This document shows, piece by piece, positions 1-12,597 of a DNA stretch of 64,000 bases. Origin of the DNA: Amoebophrya sp. A120 (Eukaryota > Sar > Dinophyceae > Syndiniales > Amoebophryaceae). A program made the position numbers and the translations under genes. The stretch covers positions 2,304,167 through 2,368,166 of the forward strand of contig CAJINV010000010.1 of NCBI GenBank assembly GCA_905178155.1. Reading direction: 5' to 3'. Each line of letters starts with the position of its first letter. Position 1 is the stretch's first letter. The notes below the pieces were generated by a model. The model worked only from the letters and a program-made list of their open reading frames with translations, was not told the origin of the DNA and made no database searches.

Positions 1-221
1 TTGCGAGATTTGTCGTGCTGATCTGGCATGGCCCTTAAATCTGTATTGCGTGGCCACAAACAGCCTCTCTCGCCTGTCATGTAAAAACGCAGTTTCTTAT
101 GCGGAATACGCAGCACAGAAGCACAAAGCAACTTGTCATGCTTGGCGGCGCATTACAGTGCATTTGTTATTGACTGACTTGCATCACAAGTTTCCAGACC
201 CAGCCATTTTTGCATTTCATA
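1..221. mobile_element. Introner, family 1b, left end cut by the window
   Basis: The right terminus reads CCAGACCCAGCCATTTTTGC then ATTTCATA. The interior matches the reverse complement of the element at 44891-45146. It sits inside the NCAPD3-like gene. Confidence 0.85.
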
Positions 222-3200
222 GCGTTTTTGTAAGAGCGCGAGGGTCTTGCCGGCGACGAGGTTCGCGGAGGGGTCGTCTTTCACCTTTATTGGATGTAGA
301 TTTATTGCACAAGGATCTATACCATTGTGCTGGTGGTAAGTCCTTTCAAATATTTCTCATGCACTTCTTGTTCCAATACAAGGTCGCGCATGTCTTTGTC
401 TTAGATAACGACGCATGAGAAAAAATCATTTCGAGTCTACTAGTCACTTCTACCTATAGTACCTTGTCGAACAACTCAATGAGCAGACTGGGTGACAATT
501 TCGCATCCTGTGCAAAAGTATCGCACTCGTACCATTAATTGCATTTATGCATTACAAATCTCGTTCCTAAGGCAAATGCGCATTACAAATTCAAGTTGTA
601 ATGCTGAGCCAATTTGTATTGCAATTGATACTAGTAAGTACGTTACTTTTGCAATTCATATTTCGCCTCCTCCCCCAATTCGTCCAACAGGTGCCACACG
701 GCAATGGGCCACCCCCGGTGGTCGGGCAAACTCGTGTTGCAGAAAGCCAAGATCTCCTTCAGGGCTTCCACTAGCTTCTCGTAGGTCCGCGTCTCGAACT
801 TGTCAAACTTCCGGTAGTTGACCAACGCCCGCTGCAGGTATTCGATTGCCTCCGAGTCCATTTCCCGCAAAAGTGTGAAAACTTTCCCGTCGGGGATCGC
901 GAAGGAAACATTCTCCTGGACTGCACCCTTAATGCTGTTGTTGTTTCGCCGCTGCTGATTGTTCTTGTCGATCTTGCGCTTTTTCAGGCTCGGCTGGCTT
1001 TGCGCGACCAGTTGGAGGTTGTCATCGTCAACGTCTTGATTTACGGCGTCCAAATCCTCCACAAAATCGATCCGGGAGCGGGAAAGAGAACCGTTAGAGT
1101 TGCGATAACCTCCTCCAAGACTACTCCCGGAGTTCCGCATGATTTGGGAGTTCTCTTTTTCCTGCTTGATCCTCTGTAAGGCCGCTGGGGACGCGTTTAG
1201 CTGTGCTGCTTCTTCGTCCTGAGTCAAGTTGTTGCCCTTGTTGTTCTCGGGAGCGTCTTCCTTCCTCTCCACTGCGAAGACTTTTTTCGTCTTCTTCACG
1301 CCGCCCGGGTTTTTGCTGTCACCGAAGATGTACTTGATCAGAGGTTTGAACAGGATCTTCTCGATCACCTCTAAAGCTTTCTCCTGCACCGATACTTCCG
1401 CGTCGACCACGGCGCCAATAACGCCGTTCACCCACGTCACCCGTATTTCTTCATTGCTATCGTCGAGTTCCAAGTATTTGGTCAGGGACACAATGGCGTC
1501 TTTCCGGATTTTTACCTGAGCAGACGGAAGGATTTTTATTTTGATTGTGTAGCATCTGATTGATTGTGTACGTAGCATGAGAGCAGCCCTATAAAAGCAG
1601 TCCTGCGGTTGCACTGCGCATCAGAAATTGCAGTTTCCCAACGAGTCTTGCGGGTCACGAACAACTAAGCACGACAGTGAAAATAAATTTAACTCTAGTA
1701 CGCTATCATCCGACAGCAACGCGGCCAACTTTTTCGGACAAAACGAAACGGCCCGGGGGTACCGTTGCGTCATATCAAAAGGAAAAGTCCCCCCACCCCA
1801 TATCAAATGGGATATCTGTGATGCAGGATTTGTGTACACAAATGCGCGCTGTCTTGCAATACGGCATCGCAGCCAGATCCGCAGCCTAGCGAGGGACATT
1901 TTGGTCTAGTTGCTTAGCATTACAAACGGCTGCCCTCTAGGCCCAACAGCATGCCAAACCGCTCCCATAATGGCAGGGAAGCCCCTGCATTTGTCTTCTT
2001 GCAAGACAGACGTGATTTGTGGTCTCAAATCAGCAAGACAAATTTTCGGAAGCATGCCTTTTCGATATGAGGAGGGAGGATCTTTGTTCTCAATACGTCA
2101 AATAGAGGAGTTTCTGGAACATCACTACGGCTTTGGCTTTGATAACCGGCTTCTCGTCGGAAATCGTATGAATTGCAAAAGTATCGTACTCGTATACTAA
2201 ATGCATTACAAATTTCCTCAGCATGAGGGATAAAATTTGTAATGCTGACTTCCCTTATGGGAAAGATTTGTGATGCATGATTGCAATACGAGTACGATAC
2301 TTTTGCACAGGATAAATCGACTGGTCAAACAGTTTCCGGATGTTCAGCATGCCGGGTTTCACTTGGAAATTCCCGGAGTTCCGCGGAACAACGTTGTTGC
2401 CGTTCTCGCTGTACTCCACGCTGTTGTTGTTGTTCAACCGGTCATCTTCCGGCGACCCCAGAACCATGTCCAGCTCGGTGTCATTCAAGGATTTCAGACA
2501 CAGGCAGATCATCTGCAGCGCCCGGGCCCGGACGGAAGGAATTGCGTCGCTCGTCCGTTCGATCACCGCTTGGAGCAGTTGCTTCACCAACTTTGGGTGG
2601 ATCCGGTTCGGGTTCATATTGGTTTATGCATTGCAAAAGTATCGTGCTCGTATAAATGCATTATTTCCTCAGCATGAAAAATAAAATCTGTCATGCGGAT
2701 TTACCTTACGAAAAAAATTTGTAACGCATGACTGCAATTTTTACTACGAGTACGATACTCTTGCACAGGATATGGTTTGCTGCTCGTCGTTGTAGTTTCC
2801 GTCGACCTCCATTGGCGTCGCATTCGGGTCCGTGTTCTTCCCGTCGTCGTCGTGCAGTAAAAGCTGCCGGGGTTTTATCGCGAGAAAAAACTTCTGTCTC
2901 AAGCTCAGAGTCTTCAAACCCTTGCTTTATTTGCAGACTGAGACTCGGCGTCGGCAATACAAATTCGCTTTTAGCATGGCACGCAAAAGAAAAAACCTGT
3001 GGCGCGTCACGTCAAAGACAAGAGATGAAGCCACGTATTTGATAAAGAATTGATGGGGCTCTTTCCTTTCTTGTCTGCCCTCGAGCATGACAGAAATAAT
3101 GTCATGCACGGAAATACAATTTCTTTTTCTTCCGCATAAAAAATACGAGTTCAGAATGAAGAGCTGACAGTTTTTTCTTGCAGTAGGTTTCAACGACTCA

Positions 3201-6200
3201 TCCTCGAAGTCCGCAATGTCGAACTTCACGGCTTTCCTGCTGGTTTCCGGCACCACCGACCCGTCCGCGTCAAACATTTCGACATCTTGCGTCAAAGTCG
3301 TGGGGCCGTTGTTCAACATCTGTGACGAACCGCCCGCCGGTTTTTTCTTCACCGAAGACTTTGGATTTGTTTTGCTGTTGTTTTGTTGTTCCCCGTCGGC
3401 TTTCGTCACATCCGACTTCTGGGTTTGGATCCCCACATTAGAAGCAGCAGCCTGCCTTTCATCTTCGAGTCTGGCCTGTTCCTCGTACGCTTTCTCCTCC
3501 GCCTTTAAACTTTCCAACTTCCCGCTTTCCCACCCCATCAAGTTGGCACACAGTTCCGTCGCGACAGCACGACGCGAGTTCAGGGTGGAACTCATGAACC
3601 GCAGGAGAAATTCGAAAACGCGATCCCGAGCGGCGCGGGTCATGCCCTTGAAGAGGTCGTATCCCACGAAAAAAGTTTTACAGTTACACACTTGTAGTGA
3701 ATTCAGCAACACAAATTTCTCTGCATGAGAGAGGAAACTTGTAATGCAGAAATCCTACGGGAAAACACCTATGACACGAGGCTCCTATGCACATCCGGCA
3801 TGACAGAGCTTGTCTGTCTTGCTTGGCCTGCAACACAATGTGTAACTGTGACACTTTTTTCTTGCAATAGCTCGATGGTGGTGTCGACTAGCTTCTCCCG
3901 CAAGTCCGCATATGAGAGTGCATAACTCCCCCTCCCACTAATTTCCATGGCATGAATAGCAATACAAACACCAGCACACGTGGAGCCAGCGCATGCCAAG
4001 TTCGTGGTCCTGAGGCTGGTGTATATACTGTTTCAACTTCACCGTAATTTGTCATGCATAACAGTGACACAAGCACCGACTGGAGTTGTGGACTTTGCAT
4101 GAGAAATCACAACGAGGGGGAGTTGTGCATACTCATACCGCACGGTCCGCGACGTGGAGGCAGAGGTGCTGGTATGAATTGAAAAAGTATCGTACTCGTA
4201 TAAATGCATTACAAATTTCCTCAGCATGAGAAATAAAATTTGTAATGCAGATTTGCCTTAAGACAAAGATTTGTAATGCAAGACTTGCATTTATACGAAT
4301 ACGATACTTTTGCACAGGATAGCTGGATCAGGCCGACGAAAGGGTCGAGAGGGTAGTGCTGTAGTGGCCGCGTAATGAATTAAGCAGTGAATCTTTCTGT
4401 AGTCTCCGATCTCACAAACCATCGCATCGCAAATGAAATAAAATCATACGTCTCTTCTTCATCGCGAAGACGAGGATCGACGCAACTGTTTGCAAAACGC
4501 AAAGTCCATGTCAGAAAATAAGTAGAGTACATTAATTTCATACCACTTTCCGCTTCACCGTTTTCTGCACCATCGCCTTCTCCCCCCTTTTCTGTCCAAT
4601 CTTGACCAACTGGGTTCGCAGTCCATCCTCTTTCTCGGACGCTTTCTGGGCCGAATCCGGCTCTTCCTTCTCCTCGTCATCGTTCAGAATTAGAACATTC
4701 CCGTTCTTGCCGACATGTTGATTCTTTTTCTTTTTGTTTTTCCCTTTCCCTTTCCCCTTATTGTGCTGCTGCGCGTTTTTCGGGAGGGGGGTGTTGAGAC
4801 CGTCCTCTAAGTCCTTGTCTACGTCCATAGGAGGCGACTCTGCGTTGATGTTGGCGTGGTCTCCAACGGCGTCGAGAAGGTTCTGTTTTTTTTTGGGTGG
4901 GGGGGGGGGTTGGATATTATGCATGAAAAGCGGGGATTGGAGATTATGCATTCATTCTACTGTACTGTCAAGAAAAAAATTCTTGCTCTGATGTGCGTGA
5001 TTTTTTACCACTTACTGCGAAAAAATTCACTTTAAATCATAACCGAACAAAACAATATACCTTCCCAAAAAGGTCCTCCGAGTCCTTCTTTTCGCCAGAA
5101 CCTTCAATGTCTTCAATCAGTTGCTCCTCAAACGTGTCGAATTCCTCCTCTCTTTCGTAGATCCGCGACTCCAGTAGCTCCGGGTACAGTTTTAGCATCA
5201 TCTGCACAAATATCAACTGTAAAAATGTCTGGGTCTGAAAACTTGTAATGCTAAAAGTGGATGATAGCCGGATCGCAATACGCAGCCAAGCATGACAAAT
5301 TTTTGAGCTACAATGTGTTGCGTATTCCGCATGAGACGCAACGTTTTTACATAACAGATAGGAGAGCCATTTCGTGCCCATGCATCACAGATTCTCGGGT
5401 CATGTCAGACATGCATGACAAATGTAGGAATCTTCCAGACCCAGCCATTTTTGCACTTGATAACAAACGACAAGCTCCAGGTCCGCAGCTCCTTGTCCTT
5501 TCGCGTTAACGTCGCTGGGTAGCCGCTCGTCTTCACGATCCCGATGGGGTTGATCAGGTGCGTTATGCATTGCAAATATCCCTGGATGTCTGGCTGGAAG
5601 GTTGCACCTTGTGATGCTGTGTTTGGATTCTAAAAAGATTTGTATTGCATGACCAGCAAGAACAATCCAGTTCCAGTTTGTGCTACGCGAGAAGTGCATT
5701 TGTCTTGGGAAATAGGCATCAGGAAACCTTCTAAAAAGCTGTGATGCTAGGTCATGCATTACAGGCATCACGAGCCATGCAAAACATGCATGACAAACCC
5801 TGCAACATTCTTCCAGACCCAGACATATTTGCAGTTCATATGGGTGAAAATTTTCGAGACCATTAGGTGCAGTTCAAGGTTCAAGTTGATGTCCTTTTCC
5901 TTCTCTTGTTTTTTCTCCATCAATTCCTCGAGCATCTCTGCCCTGGACTATGCATTGCAAATATCGATCTACTAGGTCCGGACGTGTAAAGATCATGCGA
6001 GATCTGCAGGAAAAGGTAAAGGATAAGTAACAACGTTCTTTCGTGATGCATGAATACAATTGGCCAATTATTTTGCCGTGCTGTGAAACCTACTTTATCA
6101 TGCCCGTGCGTTTTGCGAAGGAATCCGCAATAAGCCTGTTTAAATTTCCCATGCTGATGTCTCATGCTGTATTGTGATGTTTATCATTATTTCCTTGTTT

Positions 6201-9200
6201 TTATGGCGTTAGTAAGCGGCTACCTAGTTCGCTCCTTCGCTTCAACAACTACACAAATTTCCTAGAGACGACCCGGGCTGCGCCGCATTTGCAATGCATA
6301 TGGACTTTCCAACCTCGTCGTTCAGCGCCAGGGCGTTTTCCGTCTCTAAATCCTTTTGCTCCTTCATCATTGCGTCTACCTCCGCGGCCATCTCCTCCTG
6401 CGTCATCGTTTTCTCTGCCTCAACGGTTTCCAGAGTGTACTCCTTGGCGTGCCGACAGAGGTTCCGGAGGCATTTAAACACCGTGGTGAACAGCACGTAC
6501 GCGCCGTCGCTGCTCTTGTCCTGCTGTATGCAAAGAAAAAACTGTTACAGTTACACATTGTGTTGCAGAGCAAGCAACAGAGACAAGCTCTGTCATGCAC
6601 AAAATGCTTAGGAGCCTCATTTCATACGTGTTTTCCCTTATGATCTCTGCATTGCAAGTCTTCTCTCTCATGCAGAGAAAATTTGTGTTGCTGAATTGAC
6701 AACGCACGTGTAACTGTAACACTTTTTTCGTGGGATATGCTGCTGTCCGCGTTTACTACTGGTGGGGGTTTTGTTATTTTTCGTAGCTCCCGTGGTGGCA
6801 CTAGCGATGACACCAGCCAGATCCTGAGTAAAAACGTACCCACACCAGAGTTGTAATGCAAATCTGCATGCTGAAAATGTTTCTCATGCGGAGCTCCATG
6901 AGAAGCATTTTCTAGTCGTGTTTTGCAATTTGTCATGCTCCAATCAGCATGGTATGCTAGATCTGTGATGCTGCTGAGCTAGCTCAAACAGCACTACACT
7001 ACGAATCCAAATTTGTCATGCAAAGCAGCCAAAACTTGTGGATTTGTCTAGCCGATTCCCCATCTTGACTCTGGTGTGGGTACGTTTTTACTCAGGATAA
7101 GCTAGATTCACCCGGTTTTCGTACACCTCGACGTCTATGAATTGCAAAAGTATCGTACTAAAGTAAAAATCGCATCACAAATTTGGCCAGCATGACAAAT
7201 TAAATTTGTAGTGCGGCTTTGCCTTAAGGGAGAGATTTGTAATGCAAGGTTGCAATTTTTTCTACGAGTACGATACTTTTGCAGTTCATAACGTGGGGGT
7301 GGCAGCAAATCGCCGTCAAGTCCTCTATGGCGAAGTCCATCGCGTCGATGGCGGAGGCGATGGGAACGACCTCGAGGGTGACAGCCAACTTATTCAACAG
7401 CCCGAGAGAGAGTTTCAGTGCCTCCCGCTCTTCTGCCTTCTTCGCTTCGAGGTCCTCGGGACGCTCTTCCTCCTCAACCTCCGCAGCCGGCTCCTCCGCC
7501 CCGACAGGGTCGCCGTTTTCGTTCAGAGCGTCAGCCTGATTTACATTTGTTCTCGCATCACAAACTCGAACTCAATGTAGTTCTTCTTTATTTTTCGCAT
7601 CAACCACACTGTGCCATTTCCATTTTTCATCACATGCCATGGGCATCTCAAAAAAACGTGTGAACAAGAAAAAGCATATAATTTCTATCCTACCAGTTCC
7701 TTGGTAAAATTCTTCTTCTTTTTTTTCTTCTGGTCTTTCTGCGTCAAGGTTTTGCACGTGTGCTTGAAGATACACCGGACCAAACTCGAGCGGAAAAACG
7801 TGGACCACGAGGGGCATGCGTCCTTGAGCTGCAGTAGGTCCAGGTAAATCGCAGACGCCGCCACTTGAATCTGATAAAGTTTTGTCGTCAAGTGACTTTT
7901 TTTTACGAAACCGAAAGTGGATGACAAGCGAAAGAACATGAACATGATCAAAGAGTCCGCCGCGATACAGACTGCACATGAGAAAAGGTCAACTACAAAC
8001 ACCACCATACGTCCTTGTCCACATCCCCACTGCCGGCGCTGATAAGCTGGCCCAAGATACTATCAACTGTAAAAATGTCTGGGTCTGGAAGATTGCGAGA
8101 TTTGTCATGCATGTTTTGCTTGAGCCATGATGTCTGTGATGCATACCCTAGCAATACAGATTTTTTGCGGGCTTCTTGATGCCTATTCCGCATGACAAAT
8201 GCCTTCTCAGCGTAGCAAAAATTGCATTCCGTTTGCTACTCATGCAATACAGATTTTTTTGGAATCTAAATACTGCATCACAAGTTGCATTCTTCCAGAC
8301 CCAGACATTTTTACATTTGATAGATACACTGCAACTGCTCGATCCGCTTCAAGTTCTTCATGGGGCAGGTTTGGATATCGAATGCAAATATGTGTGGGTC
8401 TGGAAGAGTCGGGGCTTGTCATGCACATTTTGCATGACCCGTGAGGTCTGTGATGCTGGTGCTAGCATCACAGATTTTTGGAAAGCTTCTTGATGCTAAT
8501 TAGGCATGAGAAATTATGCCCTCTCGGCGTGCCAAGAACGGACTCCTCTTGCTGCTCATGCAACACAGATATTTCTAGAATCCGCAGACAGCATTACAAG
8601 TTCCACTCTTCCATTCATCCAGGGATATTTGCAATCCATATTGGAACAAGTAGCGCCAAACCAGGTCCGCCTTCATTTCCCCCCTCTTCGGCAAGTGGTC
8701 TCCTGCGGCCGAAATCTTGTTTTTGGCCTTAGTTTTCCCGGTAGTAGACGACGAGCTGGAAGACGAGGATCCGCCCGCGGCATTAGAAGAAGTGCTGATT
8801 TTATTTCCCTCTTCATTTTCGTCGTTTTCGTTTTCGTTTCCGTCATCGTTGCGGTCCACGATCCCCAAGAGCGCCTTCTGCTTCGCCACCCACTTCAGCT
8901 CCGCGGCTGCCGGTGTGAGCCACTCGTCCACCAAAGTCTGCAGCTGCTCCAGTTGGATGTCATAGATGGACTGGCACCCGAACTCGAATTCGAGTGCGTG
9001 CTCGCTGATTTCGAATTCCTGGAAAACCTCCTGGCCAATCTGGTCCAGCGCCAGGCCTTCGAACGCCGCCTCGAGCGAGATCTTAGGGGGAAGATTCTTC
9101 GCCGCGGCGGGCATACTGGTGAGACTGTCGGCTGCACTTGCACCGGGTCGTCGAAAGTCGTGGATGCTAAAGCGAAACCGGCGTTTCGGGGGCAGAAAGG

Positions 9201-10674
9201 AATCTTCTGTGTTTTTCTGATCCACTGCCTTCCTTCGTTTAGAAGTTGCTGTACTTGTTCTTCGGGATGAAGAAACTTGTTCCCTGGCTGCACGGGTCGT
9301 TGAAGTACTTCTTCCGCGGGGCTGCGAGGTAGTGTATCGCCGTCGCGGTTGGAAAGACTGGCGCGAGGATGAAGCAGGTTGGGGTAATAATGAAGATAGC
9401 CCCGACCTTGTAGTTGTTCCGGGGAGCCGCTGTAGTTCTCGTTTTTGTGGTACAACTCCTTCTAGGGGCCCCCGGTGCAGCTGATGTTCCTGTAGTTCTT
9501 CTCCTTCTACATGCCGCGGTCCGAAAACCTTCTTCTGCGTTTCTCCCCGGGCCGGCGAGCTTCGTAGTAGAGACGGTAGCTGTGTCGACCGCCGAGGGCA
9601 GGGTAAAAAATTTTGCTGCTGCTGCCTTGATGTTCTTGGTGGAGGTTCTTTACTATCCCGTGCAGATGGTTCAGGTTCTCGTCGCCTAGGTTCTACTTGT
9701 TGTCCGCTACCTTTCGGTTCCGAAAATTGCAGCGCCCTCGGCTGTTGCACAAAACTCCGCGAGGAGGAGGAAGAGGCGGAACGTGAAGAAAGGCAAGTAC
9801 TAGATTTTTGGCCCAACGCTGCAGGTCGCACTGTACTTCGGGAAGAAGATGATGATAATGCGGAAGATGAACTTGTTGTTTTCCCCACTTGCAGGAGCTG
9901 CTCACGACGTGCGGTACAACTAGATGACCGCACTACACCAGAGGACTTCTGTGCCCGTTCAGGATGTCCTCGCTCGGTCACTGCACTTCCTGGCTGCGGT
10001 CGTTGTGGTGGTCGGCCACTGCAGCTTATACTCAACAAACTATTGCTGCTCGTAGATGAAGTTCCTATGGAGTGATCCGAAACCGAATCACTTCTGGTCC
10101 TCCTGTCTTCTAAGGAAAGAGTGTCCTCTGGCGTGTTGGTCCCCTCCGAGCCGTTGTTTTCCACTACGTGTCCTTTGTTGAACGCAGTGAAGACGAGGTT
10201 AGAAGCTCTTTCCGAAACAAGATCTTTCTCGTACTTAAAATTTATACTCCTCCTGGCCCCGTCAATATCGTGCGGAAACAGGCCACCTTCTAGCGGACCA
10301 CCCTCTTCAAGTACTACGCGGCCACGGGCGTCCTCGACGTCACCGTTCTCGAGTGTTTCCACGACATCGTCTACAGTTGCAATGTCGCGGTTGCTGTGGT
10401 CACGAAGTAGAGTTGCAGCTTCTTCGCGGGAAACTACAGCTGCTGAGCCGTGTGAAGTAGATGCTTCTCGTCCTTCTCCGTGGTCCCCAGTAGTTCCACC
10501 ACTACTTGGGGATGCATTTATAGTTTTTGAATTAATTTCAGCCGCTTCCTCCTGCTGCTCTAGCTCCCTCCGTCTTCGGAAGGGCGAGGGGATTTGGGGA
10601 AAAAAATTCGCTAGCCGATCAAACAAGGACTTCTTGTCAGCACTTTGAGGTGGGGAAGAGGAGGAGCCCGTCAT
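1..10674 (-). CDS. NCAPD3: Condensin-II subunit D3 (NCAPD3)-like HEAT-repeat protein, C-terminus beyond the left edge
   Basis: Predicted non-SMC subunit of condensin II, which helps compact chromosomes. The start ATG is at 10674. Exons (high to low): 10674-8641, 8375-8323, 8060-8011, 7870-7694, 7535-7291, 7135-7100, 6829-6737, 6536-6301, 5948-5841, 5564-5463, 5210-5060, 4882-4544, 4358-4322, 4172-4138, 3910-3870, 3659 to about 3190, about 2905-2773, 2624-2315, 2166-2095, 1772-1702, 1515-661, 504-463, 284-222. About 1,900 codons are present. The first ~550 residues are Ser/Arg-rich low complexity. HEAT-type helices follow, for example ERTSDAIPSVRARAL and the block from IRKDAIVSLTKYL to VSVQEKALEVIEKIL. 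That block aligns in order with the conserved NCAPD3 segment containing TVQEKAL (from memory). A Lys/Asp-rich insert lies at 4882-4544. Sixteen introners and several GT-AG introns interrupt the gene, and joins at all clear junctions keep one frame. The exon 3659/2905 intron borders are unresolved. A divergent condensin-I D2 is a less likely alternative. Confidence 0.8.
505..660. mobile_element. Introner, family 3
   Basis: Termini are TGCAAAAGTATCGCACTCGT and its near-inverse ending GTTACTTTTGCAATTCATA. The flanking duplication is TTTCGC. Removal joins AKYEL to DAKLSPSLL in the NCAPD3-like gene. Confidence 0.85.
1773..2094. mobile_element. Introner, family 6
   Basis: Left end TATCAAAAGGAAAAGTCCCC; right end degenerate (GGAGGATCTTTGTTCTCAATA). 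Duplication CGTCA. Removal gives LLYLTQRYPRAV in frame. Confidence 0.8.
2167..2314. mobile_element. Introner, family 3
   Basis: 148 bp, TATGAATTGCAAAAGTATCG ... CGATACTTTTGCACAGGATA, duplication AATCG. Removal joins FDQSI to SDEKPV. Confidence 0.9.
2625..2772. mobile_element. Introner, family 3
   Basis: 148 bp with the same termini as 2167-2314, duplication TGGTT. Removal joins DEQQT to NMNPNR. Confidence 0.9.
3660..3869. mobile_element. Introner, family 4
   Basis: Termini AAAAAAGTTTTACAGTTACA and TGTAACTGTGACACTTTTTT, imperfect duplication GGTCG/GCTCG. Removal keeps the NCAPD3-like frame. Confidence 0.85.
3911..4137. mobile_element. Introner, family 5
   Basis: Termini TATGAGAGTGCATAACTCCC and GGGAGTTGTGCATACTCATA, duplication CCGCA. 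Removal joins HVADRA to DLREKL. Confidence 0.9.
4173..4321. mobile_element. Introner, family 3
   Basis: 149 bp, duplication GCTGG. Removal joins DPFVGLIQ to HLCLHV. Confidence 0.9.
5211..5462. mobile_element. Introner, family 1b
   Basis: TATCAACTGTAAAAATGTCT ... CAGCCATTTTTGCACTTGATA, duplication ACAAA. Removal joins TWSLSF to VQMMLKLY. Confidence 0.9.
5565..5840. mobile_element. Introner, family 1a, reverse orientation
   Basis: Duplication TGCGT/TGGGT. Removal joins SKIFT to HLINPIG. Confidence 0.85.
5949..6300. mobile_element. Introner, degenerate or unassigned family
   Basis: 352 bp. Only TATGCATTGCAAAT and its inverse remain as terminal repeats. Duplication TGGAC. Removal joins EVGKS to RAEMLEEL in frame. 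Confidence 0.75.
6537..6736. mobile_element. Introner, family 4
   Basis: Termini carry CTGTTACAGTTACACA and its inverse, duplication TGCTG. Removal joins KRGQQ to QDKSSDG. Confidence 0.9.
6830..7099. mobile_element. Introner, family 2
   Basis: ATCCTGAGTAAAAACGTACC ... GTACGTTTTTACTCAGGATA, imperfect duplication AGCCAGA/AGCTAGA. Removal joins ENRVNLA to GVIASA. Confidence 0.85.
7136..7290. mobile_element. Introner, family 3
   Basis: Duplication ACGTC/ACGTG. Removal joins ICCHPH to VEVYEN. Confidence 0.85.
8061..8322. mobile_element. Introner, family 1a, forward orientation
   Basis: TATCAACTGTAAAAATGTCT ... ACATTTTTACATTTGATA, duplication GATAC. Removal joins EQLQC to ILGQL. The interior is the reverse complement of the 19141-19402 type. 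Confidence 0.9.
8376..8640. mobile_element. Introner, family 1a, forward orientation
   Basis: Duplication TTGGA. Removal joins WRYLF to QTCPMK. Confidence 0.85.
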
Positions 10675-12597
10675 GTTGGGCAATAAATATTACTTAAATA
10701 AGGAGCGGGAGGAAGAGTATAGAAATCATAAATTTGTTCACCGACGAGGAGACAAAATGACTTCGAATCCAATTCGATAAAGTCGATTTCGAGTTGTGTT
10801 GAGGGGGCGAAAGATAAAGCAGTCAAGTCGATTCTTAGAGGTTCCTCTTCATCGTTCAAGTTTCTCTTTCTTATTCAGACGAAAATTTTAGTAAGTGCAT
10901 CGACTTCTAGGACTTTGCTCTTCTACTTCTTACTACACTAGGTTTTATCATTTCACGCAACTATTAGCAGCTTTTGGGCACAACAACTCCTCTGCCTCTC
11001 GACCACCTGCTCCTCCTATAGTTTGTTTGTGAAATTTCTTGATTCGAAGATGTCTCTGAGTTGTTGTCTCAAAACGAAGTTCACTTCCTTTGTGCAAACT
11101 GATAAAACAAGTAGGGCCACCTTTCAATTTGTCGTACTGATTCTGATACATCGAAATGATATAATGTCTTATCCATTGACGTTCGGAACGTAAGCCTGCC
11201 AAAAAGAAAGCGTCCATCACCACAATGCGTTTTGAATCATTTTTCTCGTGTCTCTTTGACCGCCACCAACCTCGGCTTTGGAAAGCGGGATAGAACCACC
11301 ACCACAGCCGAGAAAACTGCACATGCACTTCTTCGCTATCAGCGCATTGCTGCCCAAGAGCTGCAAGGAACCACAGTCGGCGCTCTCATCACGCGTGGCC
11401 GCCTGTTATACCAGGCTCGCTGAAGCGCCTTCTGTGAACTTATTTTCTTTCGCAGCAATAAAGAAAAGCTCTCAAAAAATTTTGCAAATTCGATTTCGCC
11501 TTCGTGCTCATTGTCTTCAATATCTTTTCACACATACTTCTTTCTCGCCAGACGCACAACTTAACGGTCCGAACCAAACCTGCGATAAAGTATTTGTTCG
11601 AACCTGAAGCCGTCCGAATCTAGAAAGATGAATTCTTCAGAAAAGAGCCGGAGTGCCAGCAGGTCGCGGTAGCAGTACCTAGCACGGGCGGTCGCGGGTT
11701 GTAGTGCCAGCCTTTCACTTTCTGCAAAAATAGTTCGCTCATAATGTAATGTACTGTATCGCAGGGAGAAGCGACGACTGTTGAATCGCTGCACCGGCAC
11801 GGTTGAAAATTTAGTTCGCTTAAAATCTTTGCCGACTCTAACGTTGGTGCTCGACCTGACAGTAGCGGTACTAGAGTCGACGACATTTGTAGTAATAAAC
11901 CAAAAGTATGAATAGCTCGTGGCATGCGTTTGAAAAGCAAACCTGATAGTTCTGGTAGATAGTTTAATCAAGATATAAAATGTGTTGCGAAGGAGCAACG
12001 AAAATAGGTTGTGAAATTGGATAAATAAGTTCATCAACGAACGCGGCTTCAGCAAATCCTCCAAGCGGTTCATTCTTCACGATAATAAATTAGTTCCGTC
12101 AGTACTGCTAAACGCTAAATTTGTCTCCACATAAACAGTTCTAGAAGAGATAATGTTGACAAAATCATAAATCAAAATTCTTCAAAAATCCACCATTATT
12201 GTTTATCTAGTCCGCAAGTACCGAACCTTTACGACACCCGAAACCGGTGCGTGTTCATCATACACAAAACATCATAAAGTAAAAACATATGTGCTGACAT
12301 TGAGGTTTTTTTTCTGAGAGAGGTGCAAAACCACACATAGTACTTCCATCTGCGTAAAAATCATACATCAGTTCATTCTTTTCCAAACTCCAAAACAGCT
12401 CTCTGATAGGATACTTCTCCTTTTTAAAGTGGTCATTATTTCAACACATCAAGATGACGAAAATTTCTCGAGAGAACGAGAAAGGAAAGTAATATGAAAA
12501 TCTCTTTTAGCTCTATTCTGCCTTCTAATCAACAACCAATTATTTATTCTTTCCCTCTCCACCTTCTAAAAACGTCTAAACCCCGATAGATAAAATT
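10675..12597. other. Intergenic spacer between the kleisin and condensin genes
   Basis: AT-rich, introner-free sequence between two co-oriented genes. A minus-strand open frame of 170 codons (11561-12073) lies here, but its composition is ordinary and no motif is recognisable, so it is not called. The spacer would hold the poly(A) region of the kleisin gene and the promoter or trans-splice acceptor of the condensin gene. No specific site is identified. Confidence 0.6.

Noticed and set aside
11561-12073. Minus-strand frame of 170 codons in the spacer
   Set aside because: No recognisable motif, no supporting splice or introner context, and composition consistent with chance.
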